NCBI RefSeq assembly: GCF_021018895.1
Contig: NC_079368.1
Span: 7,252,001-7,316,000 of the forward strand
Direction: 5' to 3'
Length of the DNA stretch: 64,000 nt
From: Seriola aureovittata
Lineage: Eukaryota > Chordata > Actinopteri > Carangiformes > Carangidae
Below are positions 39,901 through 64,000 of the stretch, piece by piece. Both the position numbers and the translations under genes were made by a program. Below the pieces are notes generated by a model. The model did not search any database. It saw only the letters and a list, made by a program, of their open reading frames with translations, and had not been told where the DNA came from. Numbering within the stretch: position 1 is the first letter of the stretch; each line of letters begins with the position of its first letter.

Positions 39901-40856
39901 GCTCAGCAGGAGCGTGAAGAACTGCAGAGGAAGCAGGCCGAGGCCCTTCTGGACGTGCAGCAGAAAAGCGACCTGAAGGTTTTGGTGCTGGAGAGGCAGA
40001 TCAAGTCTTTGACAGAAAATCTGGAGAAAGAGCAGTTTAAACTCTGGGTGGCGCTCGCCTTCGGACTGGGAGACCAAACGGCTGCAAAAAACATTAAGGT
40101 GCGGTTTTATATCTGCACTTTGTTTCAGCCTGTGTTCAGTAGATGGAGGAAACACATCATGTTTAAGAGTCATGTTATTTCATAGATTCTTTGATGGCTC
40201 CATGACCTTTCCTCTAGTGCCAAACAGAACCGACTCAACCATGTTAGGTCTTAGAATTATTCTCACAACAGTTGTTTTTTTTGTGAGTTGTTTTTGTTGT
40301 TGTTTTGTACAAGAACAAATCAGAAAGTGTGCGTTCACCTGTAGGAGCTGTTTGATTCCAAACACGCCACCATCAAGGCCTTGAAGGATGACATCTCAGG
40401 AGATTTAATGGTTGGTCATCAGTGATCTCATTGTAATTTCACACATGTTTATTTGATCTGAGAGTTATTGATGCTGTGCCGTCATGTGATCGGCAGGAGT
40501 ATGACAAGGCAGCTAAGAAAGCCACTGCTCTGGAGACCTCTGTGGACAAGTGGCTCTCAAGTGGTGACATGGAAAAATCCATCAGGAAGACCTCGGAGGA
40601 TAGCAAGGTTTGTCATCAGTTATCTTGAAGTGTTGTCATGCATCTTTTTAACTGATCTGAAAGTAATTGCTGCAGTGTGCTTTGGTATTTTTCCAATCAG
40701 TTCTGGTGCTGATGTTTTATGTAAAAACAAACGTGTGATTGGCAGGATTCTGTCGACTTGATTCGGGGGCTGCTGGCTTTGTGCATCTCTGAGGACAAGT
40801 CTGTCCAAAGGAACGCGCTGGGACTGAACCCTGCTGGTGCTGGGTCCACACAGTGA
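33968..40856 (+). CDS. GAS8/DRC4-like coiled-coil protein (dynein regulatory complex subunit 4-like)
   Basis: Exons: 33968-33973, 34106-34180, 35661-35744, 35904-36101, 38165-38371, 38490-38544, 38640-38836, 39047-39217, 39703-39789, 39901-40098, 40345-40410, 40497-40607, 40746-40856. All join in phase to 1566 nt (521 aa). The protein starts with a Lys-rich tail (PSKTKDKKKKQKK), followed by an almost continuous charged coiled coil. The match to GAS8/DRC4 is seen in REMEVRYMNK..MLEE (about 208-225), the IEKHDRSSKEL region and VQQKSDLKVLVLERQI (379-394), then DSKHATIKAL; GAS8 has VQQKTGFKNLVLERKL and ESKNSTIKDL at equivalent places. GAS8 is a nexin-dynein regulatory complex component of motile cilia and flagella and is strongly conserved, whereas this protein is divergent and has a different C-terminus, so a paralogue is likelier than gas8 itself. 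The tiny first exon (ATGATG|GTAAGT) and exon 3 are the least certain. Another coiled-coil family is possible but less likely. Confidence 0.8.
34871..35655 (-). mobile_element. Decayed LINE fragment, minus strand, in intron 2 of the GAS8-like gene
   Basis: The minus strand encodes pieces of a non-LTR retrotransposon ORF2: an EAYRKRLEQRLQ...VWRGMRTISGYKP segment of the pre-RT/RT linker (35470-35640), then, after a gap, the C-terminal tail with SLAERWWMMMEEG and FKDNPSIDTVFW (34990-35170). Most of the reverse transcriptase core is missing, so this is a dead internally deleted copy. The fragment ends within a few bases of the acceptor of presumed exon 3. Confidence 0.65.
36182..36385 (+). mobile_element. 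MITE-like element in intron 4 of the GAS8-like gene
   Basis: It begins CAGTGGTGAAAGAAGTACTC and contains 'acaagtaaaagtcctt', 'atcagcaaaatatacttaaag' and 'aaaagtactcgttctgcaga'. This is the layout of a very common short non-autonomous element of teleosts rich in 'aagta' units. It has no coding capacity. Assignment rests on remembered family features, not a search. Confidence 0.6.
36515..37105 (+). repeat. Interspersed repeat, plus-strand copy
   Basis: The repeat contains 'ggtcaaaggtcaaggtcact' units in two near-duplicate blocks (about 36640-36740 and 36790-36870). Each is preceded by a 'ggcacaaa..ttcacttggact' block. It closes with 'ggcatacaaccgcgaggcag'. The end and the middle match the reverse complement of the copy at 30755-30965. 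Confidence 0.7.
37385..37880 (+). mobile_element. LINE reverse-transcriptase C-terminal fragment, plus strand
   Basis: The plus strand encodes, in an intact 120-codon stretch, AAIRNRREEEYRDLTMAFSEW (after the RT active-site region), then KNCLLNYKLVK, and later LNILAGQRSS-like and FRRSFVHTAIGLYN segments. This is the layout of the L2/Rex-type LINE tail, where the last motif follows the RT domain. The part encoding the catalytic YADD box is degraded. It lies in intron 4 of the GAS8-like gene and is opposite in orientation to the LINE at 34871-35655. Confidence 0.6.
37915..38040 (-). mobile_element. SINE-like fragment, minus strand
   Basis: Read on the minus strand it gives 'gtagcaccttcgcctcacag', then a pol III B-box-like GGTTCGAACCC (near 37996-38006), then 'gtgtggagtttgcatgttct'. 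The same module occurs on the plus strand at 61821-62095, with B-box GGTTCAAATCC. It is a tRNA-derived SINE or a LINE-associated module that is common in teleosts. Confidence 0.65.
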
Positions 40857-40957
40857 ACTCAGACCTCTGGGCTGTGCTCATCTGCTGTTTCTGGATGTTT
40901 TTCAACCCAAATCACCAAATTTTTCCACCTCTCTCTCTTTCAATTCATGATAATTTA

Positions 40958-40963
40958 AATAAA
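40958..40963 (+). terminator. Polyadenylation signal of the GAS8-like gene
   Basis: AATAAA about 100 bases after the stop codon gives a short 3' UTR. It is the first canonical hexamer downstream of the stop. Confidence 0.7.
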
Positions 40964-42650
40964 GTAAACTGCACAAACAGATGATGTAGTCTATTTCTAT
41001 TTTCACTGTCTTGGGCTTATTTTCATAGTGTGCAACACCATTCATTTCGACAAAGACACTGACAGTGAGGTGATGAGACAGGTTGTAGACAAGTCTACAG
41101 TTTATCCAGATGACCACTTTATTTTAAAATGATAATCAGCACATCTCAATAATAATCCCTCTTTGCACTGGATAACTGTTTGTGCCCATAACTGTGGCAA
41201 GTACTCTGAATCAAAATGAGGCAGGAAGTCAGTCTGTAAACTGTGATGGATGTTTACTGCATAATAATTTTACAGTTCGCCTTCATTTTCTCTCCCCAGT
41301 AAGTTCAGCTCAGCTCGTTTCCAGTGTGTCTGATCTTCTGACTGCTTCTGTTTCTTGATCCATATGAGTTTTTTTTCTTTTTATGCGATTTTACCACTTA
41401 ACTTGGCGAGTACAATGTCATTGTTACTGTTAAGAATGATATCCCAGTAAGCTAATGGTTAAGACACACACCGCATAACTTATTACTTTAAGTTGTTAGT
41501 CTTTAATTACTTTGCTAACTATCAGTAGATCAAGTTCATGGCTTTTTTGTTTGCCTCCCAGCTGGAACTTTCTCCTTTATTCTCTTTTTTCATATTTATA
41601 ACCTATTACAATAAATACCTCCCAAAACAATCACACAAAATAACAATGACTGTCACCCCGACATCCATTCCCCTGCATCCCCCCCACATAACATTGTACT
41701 TTCTTAGATACACCATTGGTGCACCTGGACACATCATCAGTATGCCATACATAACATTGTACATGATATAGAATAAGGAAGTACTGAATACTGTAGCTGT
41801 AATCTCAATTATGTCTGTACCTTGATGTCTGTCAACATCTGTTTCTTTATTTTACCAGTGTGAGGAGCCAGACGTTTGAAGGCTTTCAGGCTCTTTGGTC
41901 TGTGTTGAAGCTGCAGGGCACTGACTCTCTTCATGTCTTTTCATGTATTTTCCAGGAGCTTCTGAGTGGTAAATGATGTGGGTGCTTGAATTGCTTTAAT
42001 CATTTTGTCATATCTTTGCCTGATAATTTGTTTTGGCTTGATAATTTGTTTTGTCACATAATTCATTATTTTTATCAGATAATTTATTTTTAGACTACAA
42101 GAAATGTATACACAAAAGAATAAAAGAGCAGTAATGGGAGGATACTGACCAAACATACACCAGTTGTAAATTTTACTATATAAAATAGTGATAAGCACAG
42201 AAATCTGTCACCAGAAAAATGCAGATAAGCTACAATAACTAAAATGCCACAACATCCCTGTCTTATGATGTATTGACAGCTTTTGCTCATCACTCTTGCA
42301 CAGTGTTGTAAGGTTTGGATGTCATTGTCTTTTTATTTTGTTATTTTTTGTTATTCATTGAGCAGTGAGGGAAATGTTTTGGCCAGAAATGTGTTTGTCA
42401 CACTGCCATCAACTGGTTGTACAGTATAATTTATTTCTCAAGTGGTGAACAAAAACTGCAGAGTACAGGGGAAACAGTTTGGCCACTGTAGGATTTCTGA
42501 TCCAAATGGTCTTGTGTGTGTGAAGGAGGGTAAATGTGAAAGACTTCTGAAACCTGACAAAAGGAATCAATATTTGCCAGAGCAAATGGAGCATGAAAAC
42601 ATAACATCGAGCATACAAGTATTTTCTGTGACTTGATTGTGTGCTTTCAG
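40964..42650. other. GAS8-like to tnks spacer
   Basis: No exon or recognisable element was found. The sequence is AT-rich, with short frames rich in Ile, Leu and Phe that lack family features. The last 130 bases before 42786 become GC-richer and should contain the tnks 5' UTR and core promoter. No TATA box is obvious there. Confidence 0.55.
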
Positions 42651-42785
42651 GCTTTGTAAATAAATGAAAAATTAAGGGGGTTTCTCCACAGCCAGCCTCC
42701 ACTGAGAGTAAACAGCTGACAGGAAACACGACCACTTTCACCGGAAAGGAGGAGCAGCTCTTATTGTAGCCTGAGAGCTGCTGTA

Positions 42786-56687
<13,902 letters not shown>

Positions 56688-57848
56688 TTATGTTACGTCA
56701 CACACAGACACAGACAGACACACACACACACACACAAAAGGACTTGATGCTTGTTATTTTCTCCTTTGTATTGCAAATGCCTGAACACCTTTTCTTTACC
56801 AAGCACATTTCCAGTCTCCTGTCCAGTAGAACCCATGGTGACCAGTGCTTTGTGAGTGGATATGCTGTATAATACTCTCCTACTCGTGGTGATGACACAC
56901 TTTTTTTTCCTTTTCCTTTTTTTTTTGCATCGGCTGCATGTTAATACAGAAGCATGTAAGGCCCAATAGCGTGTGTGGGTTAGTTCTCCCTCCTCCTCAC
57001 CAATCAGGAGGATGCTCTTAGAGACTATAAAGTATCAGCATTAACAGTTTTCACTCTTTGTCGCCTCATGCCTTGTGACTGTGGAGAATCACCGACCCTT
57101 CACCTCTACACACACAAACACACACTGTCTCACTGTTAAAAGCCTGAAATCTGTGGACTACTACTTCCCCACTGTATCTGGGTTCATCCTGTACAGAATG
57201 GCCTCTGGTAACTGTGATTTTAATGCTAACCTATAATAACACTACCAAACAGGTAACAGTGCATTGTTGCTATGCTGAAATGCTGACTTTCCAAACTTTG
57301 ACCCTAATAACACTACAGACACTGACTGAACTGAAACGTTTTTTAGTGGTTTTATTCAGGGCTGGACACATTAGATTGAGAAAGGTCTCTCTGTCAAATC
57401 ACAAGAGACTATTTTATTGTCATTACAATATTGATTTGTATGAGAGAGGATGTGTGATCAGTAGCTTAATGCAATGTAAGGCATCATAATTACACAAGAC
57501 GTGGATGTTGTACATTAAAAGCATTATATATGACTGTGCTTCAAACAGTAGAGCTGGTATATGTTGAAATGTACTTGTGATGCCTTACAAGTCATCAAGG
57601 CACCCTTCTGTCACCATGGTCTTACTCACAGACATCCCACGCATATGGATTTGCACTTTTACATAGAAACCTATTTAAGTTATTTTGAATTTAAATTGCA
57701 AATATGCGGGAAAAAAATATTTGTACAGGTTGTGTAAATGGTTGTGTATAACTGTTGCTGTTTAACAGTATCTTTGAGTTCAACTGTAAATGACATCTGA
57801 ATTTTTTTTTTCCTTTCATGCCTTCTTGATTCTCCCAACTTTTTTTTA

Positions 57849-57854
57849 AATAAA
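57849..57854 (+). terminator. tnks: tnks polyadenylation signal
   Basis: AATAAA about 1.16 kb after the tnks stop, followed by a TTCTTGTGTCG-type GT-rich stretch. The 3' UTR before it is A/T-rich and holds a short CA run near 56700-56740. Confidence 0.7.
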
Positions 57855-57859
57855 TGTCC

Positions 57860-58500
57860 CATTAACAGCTTCTTGTGTCGAAATTCTTATAGTCCGATCA
57901 TTTCTGTAGAAAGCTTTGGTTTATGTTTTCACTGTATATAAGCTTTGATATCACATATAAAAATATAAAGCAGTACAGTTGCTGTGACATGTCAAGATGC
58001 AAAGGACCAAACAGGTATGATCTGATCTTGGTAGTTACTCAGACAAAGGTACAATGTGTCTAAACCAACACTCAGCTGTAAGGAACCAAGACAGCAAATC
58101 CAGTCCAGACTTTCCCCCTGGAGTGAGTGACTACGGGTCTATGTATGTATGTATCTATCTATCTATGCATATACCTACCTACCTAGATCTTTATCTATCC
58201 CTTATAATCTGCGAACTACGAAAGGTAATGCATGCACTTAAGGAAAAAAAGCTGCTGTTTTTTAATTAAGGAGATAATTATCTCATTTATTCAGAAAACC
58301 TTTTTTTTTTTAACTCTTCAAAAGATAAAATAAAAAAAAAATCATTTTCTTTACCGAGATAATTATTATCGTTAATTCAGAAAGTCAGGATTTTTTTTAC
58401 TTAATAAAAAAATAATTTAAAAATAAGTTTTCTCTTCAAATAAATTTAAAAAAAATGAAATAACAATCCTGTTTTTCACTTCCGTAGAAAACAGACTTTA
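57860..58500. other. tnks-idua spacer with microsatellite and AT-rich repeats
   Basis: The spacer holds a short TATG/ATCT/ACCT tetranucleotide mixture (about 58140-58200). It also contains two related units of the form 'gagataattat...tattcagaaa' and 'gagataattattatcgttaattcagaaa' (about 58271-58298 and 58355-58383) within A- and T-runs. No gene was recognised. The idua promoter should lie in the last 200-250 bases before 58752. Confidence 0.6.
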
Positions 58501-58751
58501 CCATGGAAGACTACAGCAGGGTCGCATGTAATAAACGTCATCATGTTCAGCTGACTAGGACTGCAGCTTGCTACTGGAGTGAAAGTTGTGTTGTTAGTCT
58601 TGAGAAGGTGACTTAAGTTAAATGTCTCTCTTTCATTTTGTGCATACTATGTGTCAGACATGTTGGGGTGAAGCTGAGCTCTCGGTGCTGGTTTCACATC
58701 GTTTTAACTCCATTTCAGCGACGTACAAAGTTGTCATGCTCGGTCGCAGAC

Positions 58752-61700
58752 ATGCAGTGGAAAACTGTGTCCGTCTTAGTTTTACTTCTTAACGTTGCCA
58801 CTGCTTCAGGAGCTTCGTATGTCATCACAGTAGATGTGGGGAGACCAGTAGGAGACCTGAAACACTTCTGGAGAAGCACCGGTTTCTGGTAGGTCAGATA
58901 TATAAGTGTTTCTGTTCACAGTTCCTCCAGCGGAATACACAGAGCAGTGAGTGTGAACCGTGTCAGGAAGTTGGGATTTTATTGTACTGGAGAAATTATT
59001 GTGGGTTTATTTTTATACCGAATCTACCAGAAGACCTCTGGTAAATAAAATGTATTAAATAATGTTACATCACGTTAGCATCCATAACAAAGCCAAGACA
59101 TCTTTTAAAATGTCCGTTTCTTCATTGGAGATTGGCATAGCTTTTCTAAAGATACAACAAATGTTATCCAGCTTTAATGACAAATGATGTCAAATGGCAT
59201 GACTCAGTCTGAAATCTTCTACATGTGTGTATTAAATCTATGATCTATGTTTAGCATATTTTAGATATATATTTGTGTCACTGGTGCATTATGAAGTGAA
59301 AGAGGAAGCTGTTGTTTGTGTCCAGCCCCCCTCTGCCTCACACCCAGGCCCACCAGTTTGACCTGAGCATCGACCAGCAGCTGAACCTGGCCTATGTGGG
59401 CTCAGTCCCCCATGGAGGGATCCAGCAGGTCAGGATACACTGGATGTTGGAGCTGGTCACTGCACAGTAAGTGAACTAGCAATGAACATGAACTACTTGT
59501 GAAAGAAAGCAGGCCATTTAGTATAATTTAAGATTTGTCTAGTTTGAAGATGAGTGAGTATTTTGTGATAATTTGCAGCTGTCTGATTTTGTTGTCATAG
59601 AGATATTGGAGGACAACCTCAGTACAACTTCACTAAACTGGACCAGCTGATAGAGCTTTTGTGGATTAATGGACTCCGACCAGGTATTGTACCAGGCTGG
59701 AAAACATCATATCATATTTGTGATGCATATTTAACTAATCCACTTCCCAAATAACTTTATCTCCCAAATGCTCTCATCAAGGATCCAAAGTAGAGTTCAT
59801 TTTTTTCTTGCACTTGTGGTCTTTAGGTTTTGAACTGATGGGCAGTGTCTCCAACTACTTCACTGACTTTGAGGACAAATCACAAGTGGTCGAGTGGAGG
59901 AATCTGGTTTATCTCATAGCCAAGAGGTACATCGGTGAGTGAGTGCTGAGTGCTGTTTTTTAATGTTGTATTGTATATGTTTACTCTGCATACCATGTAA
60001 TCATGGTGCATAACACCTGAATCTGAAAAAATACATGAATTGTAATTGAGAAGCAGGTATTGGCCAAAACTGGCTGAAACAATGTTAAAAAAAAAATGTT
60101 TTGTGAGTGTTGTTTGAACCTGATTACTTGAATAAAAGATTTTACCATTTGTCATTTGTATTTCACAGTTAAAAAAAATACGTTTTTTGATTAAATGTAT
60201 AATGTTCACTGTTGATTGTGAATCACAGACAAGTACGGCCTGGGAAGTGTTTCTCAGTGGAACTTCGAAACATGGAACGAGCCCAACAACCATGACTTTG
60301 ATAATGTCACCGTGTCACTGCAAGGTAAAGCATTAACATCCTACACAACATTATATCAGTTATTTTTAAAGTTGAAATTGGTACAAGGAAAGCAAATTTG
60401 TTCTCATTTCTCCCATATATATAATATTAGTTAAATGCTTATATTGTTTCTAGTTATTCTAAAAATGTGTCATTTGACACTGGCTTGTTTGAAACTCTGT
60501 ACATCCATGATTAGACTTTATATTAGGGAAACATTGGAATTTAATACATCACAATTGTCTATATGTAATATGACATACAGTATACTGTATATCTGTATAT
60601 ATGTAGGTATGTATGTCTACACACATTTTTTACTGGAATAGACGGATCATCATGAATACATTAGAGTGGTAATAATTTGGGTATAGTGCGGAGTTTAAGC
60701 AAACAATGATTGAGTATTTCCAGAAATTGCTGTTTGTGAACTTGATAAACCAGGTAAGGCAACAGTTCTCTGGTTCTTCTCTTTAGGCTTTTTAAACTAC
60801 TATGACGCCTGTTCAGAGGGTCTGCGCTCTGCCAGCAGTCTCCTGAGGTTTGGGGGTCCAGGGGACTCCTGTCATTCCCCCCCACACTCGCCATACTGCT
60901 GGGCCATGCTACAGCACTGCTACAACGGCACCAACTACTTCACTGGAGAGACGGGGGTCAGAATCGACTTCATCGCCCTGCACAAGAAGGTGGGCCTTTC
61001 TGCACTCAGAGAACCGAGAACAAATAGGAAATCAAGAGATGATTTTTAGTCATTTATTGTATCAAAATTTTCAAGATTAAGGTTTAAATTATTTGTATTG
61101 ATCTTTAAAAGCACAGAATAACTGAATATCTTGTATTTATTGTAGTGAAGACTTTTTCACTGTTGTGTGACACAGTCTGGTTGAAATATTTATTTCCAAG
61201 CACAAACACAAAGATAGCAAAGTTACTAATGTACCTCAACTCCTTAAATCCTATTAGCACAATCACCTGAGTAATGTAAAACTAAGCATTCATTAGTTTC
61301 TTTAATTGATACAAAATTTTAGAAGCTGATTTTCTGCCTCTGTCCTCCAGGGAGGAGGCTGTTCGTTGCCCATCCTCCAGCAGGAGATTCAGACAATGGG
61401 GGAGATCCTGGAGCGTTTCCCCCGCTTCCGCAGCCTCCCTGTTTACAATGACGAGGCCGATCCTCTTGTGGGCTGGTCCAGGCCTCAGGGGTGGAGGGCT
61501 GATGTCACCTACGCTGCCATGGTGGTGAAGGTGAGGTGAAGGGATGGAGAAGAGCAACATGAAAAAACACCTAGAGTAAATCATATTTGAATATTGGATG
61601 GTGAAGATCAACATGGGTATTTAAGTATTAGGACAAATAATGAGGATTATTTACACTATGACATATTTACATTCATTATTAATATATCAAGTCATTAATA

Positions 61701-63498
61701 TTATGTTTTCTAATGGCTGCTTTAGCTATTACGTTTATGTCAACTTTGATGAGCACAAAATGACAGATGTTTTATACTTCACAGGGTATAAAACAAAATT
61801 AGACTATAGGACAGTGACACAGGTGGCACAGTGACGCAGTGGTTAGCACTGTTGCCACACAGTGAGAAGGTTCTGGGTTCAAATCCCGGGCCTGGGGCCT
61901 TTTTGTGTGGAGTTTGCATGTTCTCCCTCTGCCTGCATGGGTTCTCTCCAGGTACTCCAGCTTCCTCCCACAGTCCACAGTGTGTGTGCAAGTGCTTGTT
62001 TGTCTCTGTTTGTCAGCCCTGTGATGGACTGGCCTAGGTGTACCCCACCCCCCTGCAACTCTATAAGGATAAGCAGAATAGATAATGGATGAATGGACAG
62101 TGTAACAGATTTATTTATGTATTAATTTTTTTTAGTGACTTGCAAAGCAAAAATAAGTGTGACAAGAAGGGTAGACATAATGGACAGACATGTAAATGAC
62201 AACTAAAACAATAAACACTTGATATAGAAATGAAAAGAATATGATGTGTATGGTATGTGTCTATGATGTGTGTGCGTGTGCATGTGTGTGTCTTTTTCAT
62301 GGTTTATATGTGATGTAGTTGTATGTATCTGATATGTATTTGTATTTTGTGAGAAGGTGAAAGGAGGCTATTCTGTTGAGCTGCCAATATCAGCCTGGTC
62401 TAGTGGCAAAAGGTAGTCTAATCAGTTAACCCTTATACAGTGTACTGCATTATACTGCATACATACACTGTGTACTGTGTACATGCTTTAGAGTGCTGTG
62501 ACTGTGACATTAGCGTGTTAGCATAGCATCACTTGGGATTTGTATGTATAGATTCCCTGAAATCGAAATATTAAATCACCTCTTAACAATCCTCTGTCCA
62601 CCCCCCTTCAACAGGTCATAAACCAGCACCAGGATCTGCTGCTGGCAGACCCCAACAGCACCATCAACTACACCCTGCTGAGCAACGACAACGCCTTCCT
62701 CAGCTACCACCCACACCCCTTCACCCAGCGCACGCTGACTGCTCGCTTCCAGGTCAACAACACCCAGCCGCCTCACGTCCAGCTCATCAGGAAGCCTGTC
62801 CTCACCGTCATGGGCCTGCTGGCTTTGCTAGGTGACCGTCTCTTTACTGTAGAGCAGGTGACCCTCCAGGGTTTCATGTGGGCGTCAGTTTAAATGTATG
62901 ATTGAGGTGTGATGGTGGTTTAATTCATGTATATATGTCCGTGTAACTAAAGGTCAGGTCACCAGGATGTTGCTGCTTCAGTGCTGTGTTAATGGCTCCG
63001 TTGCCTCTCCTGTATGTGATTTAACCTTAAGGAGAGACCCAGGTCCTGGCTCAGGTTCTGGACTTGGCAAGAACCAGCAACAGCACAGTGGGAGTTCTCG
63101 CCAGCAGCCACAAGCCCGTGATGCCAGGCAGCTCGGACAGCTGGCAGGCTGCAGCTCTGGTCTACAACAGTGACGACAACAGCACCTCCACCAACACTGA
63201 TGATGTGACCGTGTCACTGAGAGGACTGGCTGCACAGAAGGGTCGGTTTAACCAAATACTGTTACGTTATTTAAGATCAAAATATTTGTCCAGTATCTGA
63301 AATCCTACAGGCTGTTATTTCTGCAGGTGAGTGGTCTGTTTCAGTCCTGCCCTCTCTGTCTGTTATCTGTATCCAGGTCTTGTGTATGTCACATATTACT
63401 TGGACAACAATGTCACCAACCCGTACCAGCTGTGGCAGAGTATGGGCAGCCCCGACTTCCCCACAGCAGACCAGTTCAGACGCCTCAGGGGTCTTCAG
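58752..63498 (+). CDS. idua: Alpha-L-iduronidase, first ten coding exons (partial at right edge)
   Basis: Lysosomal GH39 hydrolase that removes terminal iduronic acid from dermatan and heparan sulfate. Exons: 58752-58888, 59326-59466, 59601-59683, 59827-59934, 60229-60324, 60787-60989, 61351-61530, 62615-62831, 63035-63241, 63377-63498; 1494 nt, 498 codons in phase. Vertebrate IDUA is about 650 aa, so the C-terminal domain is off the window. A signal peptide ([18 protein letters not shown]) leads into the FWRSTGFCPPLP block. The catalytic acid/base E174 lies in FETWNEPN and the nucleophile E291 in [11 protein letters not shown]. Other family blocks are [45 protein letters not shown] and [11 protein letters not shown]. 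The ATG at 58752 is chosen because it places the signal peptide at the N-terminus; an upstream in-frame ATG (58638) would add 38 non-signal residues. The exon 9 donor (GTCGGT) is weak. Confidence 0.96.
61821..62095 (+). mobile_element. SINE-like element in idua intron 7
   Basis: The head reads GGCACAGTGACGCAGTGG, followed by an A-box-like TGGTTAGCACT and a B-box GGTTCAAATCC (61876-61886). Next come 'gtgtggagtttgcatgttct' and a tail of 'atggatgaatgg' repeats. It is a tRNA-like module, common in teleost genomes, with a minus-strand relative at 37915-38040. It is not a functional tRNA gene. Confidence 0.7.
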
Positions 63499-64000
63499 GT
63501 AAACAGGAAGCCTGAATCATATTATAGGAATGAACATTAGCACAAAAAAATTTTCAAAGCACAATTTTTATACTCATATTATTAAAATCATCATTAACTG
63601 ATTGTTAGCTTGTTTTATTTTTCATTTCAATTGAATCAGTCCACTCTGAGAATTATTGTGATTGGTCATTTCCCACGCAGGTTCAGTCTTTGTCCAAAAC
63701 CAGAAACTAATTTAAATCAGTCTAAATGATTTCTGTCAGATGAGCCATCGTGTTGTTCTGCAGTAAAGAAAAGGACAACGTTCTTATCAAGCTGTAAAAT
63801 GGCTGAAACAGTGCACATAGACTATATTGTACATGTACATTGTACACTTAAATAGTGTAAATACTGAAACAATATGCTGTTTGCTTCCATTAAACAACAA
63901 TATAATAATGATATATCTGTAGGTTTTGGATGCTGTTTGGTAGATTGCAGCTACAGTGCCTTATGTGCTGTAGTTTCACACTGTTTTGAGACAATGTGTA
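63499..64000 (+). other. idua: idua intron 10 (partial)
   Basis: The consensus donor CAG|GTAAAC at 63498/63499 starts this intron. No acceptor with an in-phase continuation of IDUA sequence was found before the window ends. Confidence 0.75.

Noticed and set aside
56690..56740. CA-rich stretch after the tnks stop as a functional 3' UTR element
   Set aside because: It is a short simple repeat with no further structure to support a role.
61821..61900. Possible tRNA gene (A- and B-box-like motifs)
   Set aside because: It does not fold into a plausible cloverleaf from what can be read, and it continues into a SINE-like body that also occurs at 37915-38040.

Overview
This window is genomic DNA from a ray-finned fish, most likely a spiny-rayed (percomorph) teleost. 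Its genes have GT-AG introns, its introns and spacers are AT-rich, and it carries (CA)n and (GAT)n microsatellites plus scattered LINE, SINE and MITE fragments of teleost type. Splice models were built by hand by joining exons in phase. Three coding models are complete and total a multiple of three: piwil2 (1055 aa), a GAS8/DRC4-like gene (521 aa) and tnks (1256 aa). Two genes run off the window: htr7 on the left and idua on the right.

Layout. 1-9068 appears to be part of the large first intron of a serotonin 5-HT7 receptor gene read on the minus strand. Its first coding exon is 9069-9517. 9518-14250 is the spacer between the divergent htr7 and piwil2 genes. 15877-29718 is piwil2 (PIWI Argonaute, 23 coding exons). 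30340-33540 is a spacer with repeats. 33968-40856 is a divergent paralogue-like gene of GAS8/DRC4, a ciliary dynein-regulatory protein, with 13 coding exons and several TE insertions in its introns; a CpG-rich segment with CRE, ETS and partial RFX X-box motifs lies just upstream. 40964-42650 is a spacer. 42786-56687 is tnks (tankyrase 1, 27 coding exons). 58752-63498 is idua (alpha-L-iduronidase; first 10 coding exons, 498 codons, C-terminal third missing).

The genes do not form a pathway or operon. piwil2 acts in germline piRNA silencing, the GAS8-like gene probably in motile cilia or flagella, tnks in poly-ADP-ribosylation signalling, idua in lysosomal glycosaminoglycan breakdown and htr7 in neuronal signalling. 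I did not find a new multi-gene system. The most unusual items are the GAS8-like gene with its cilia-type upstream motifs and apparently duplicated C-terminal introns, a possible in-frame 21-nt microexon in tnks, and a seven-unit ~14-residue RG repeat in Piwil2.
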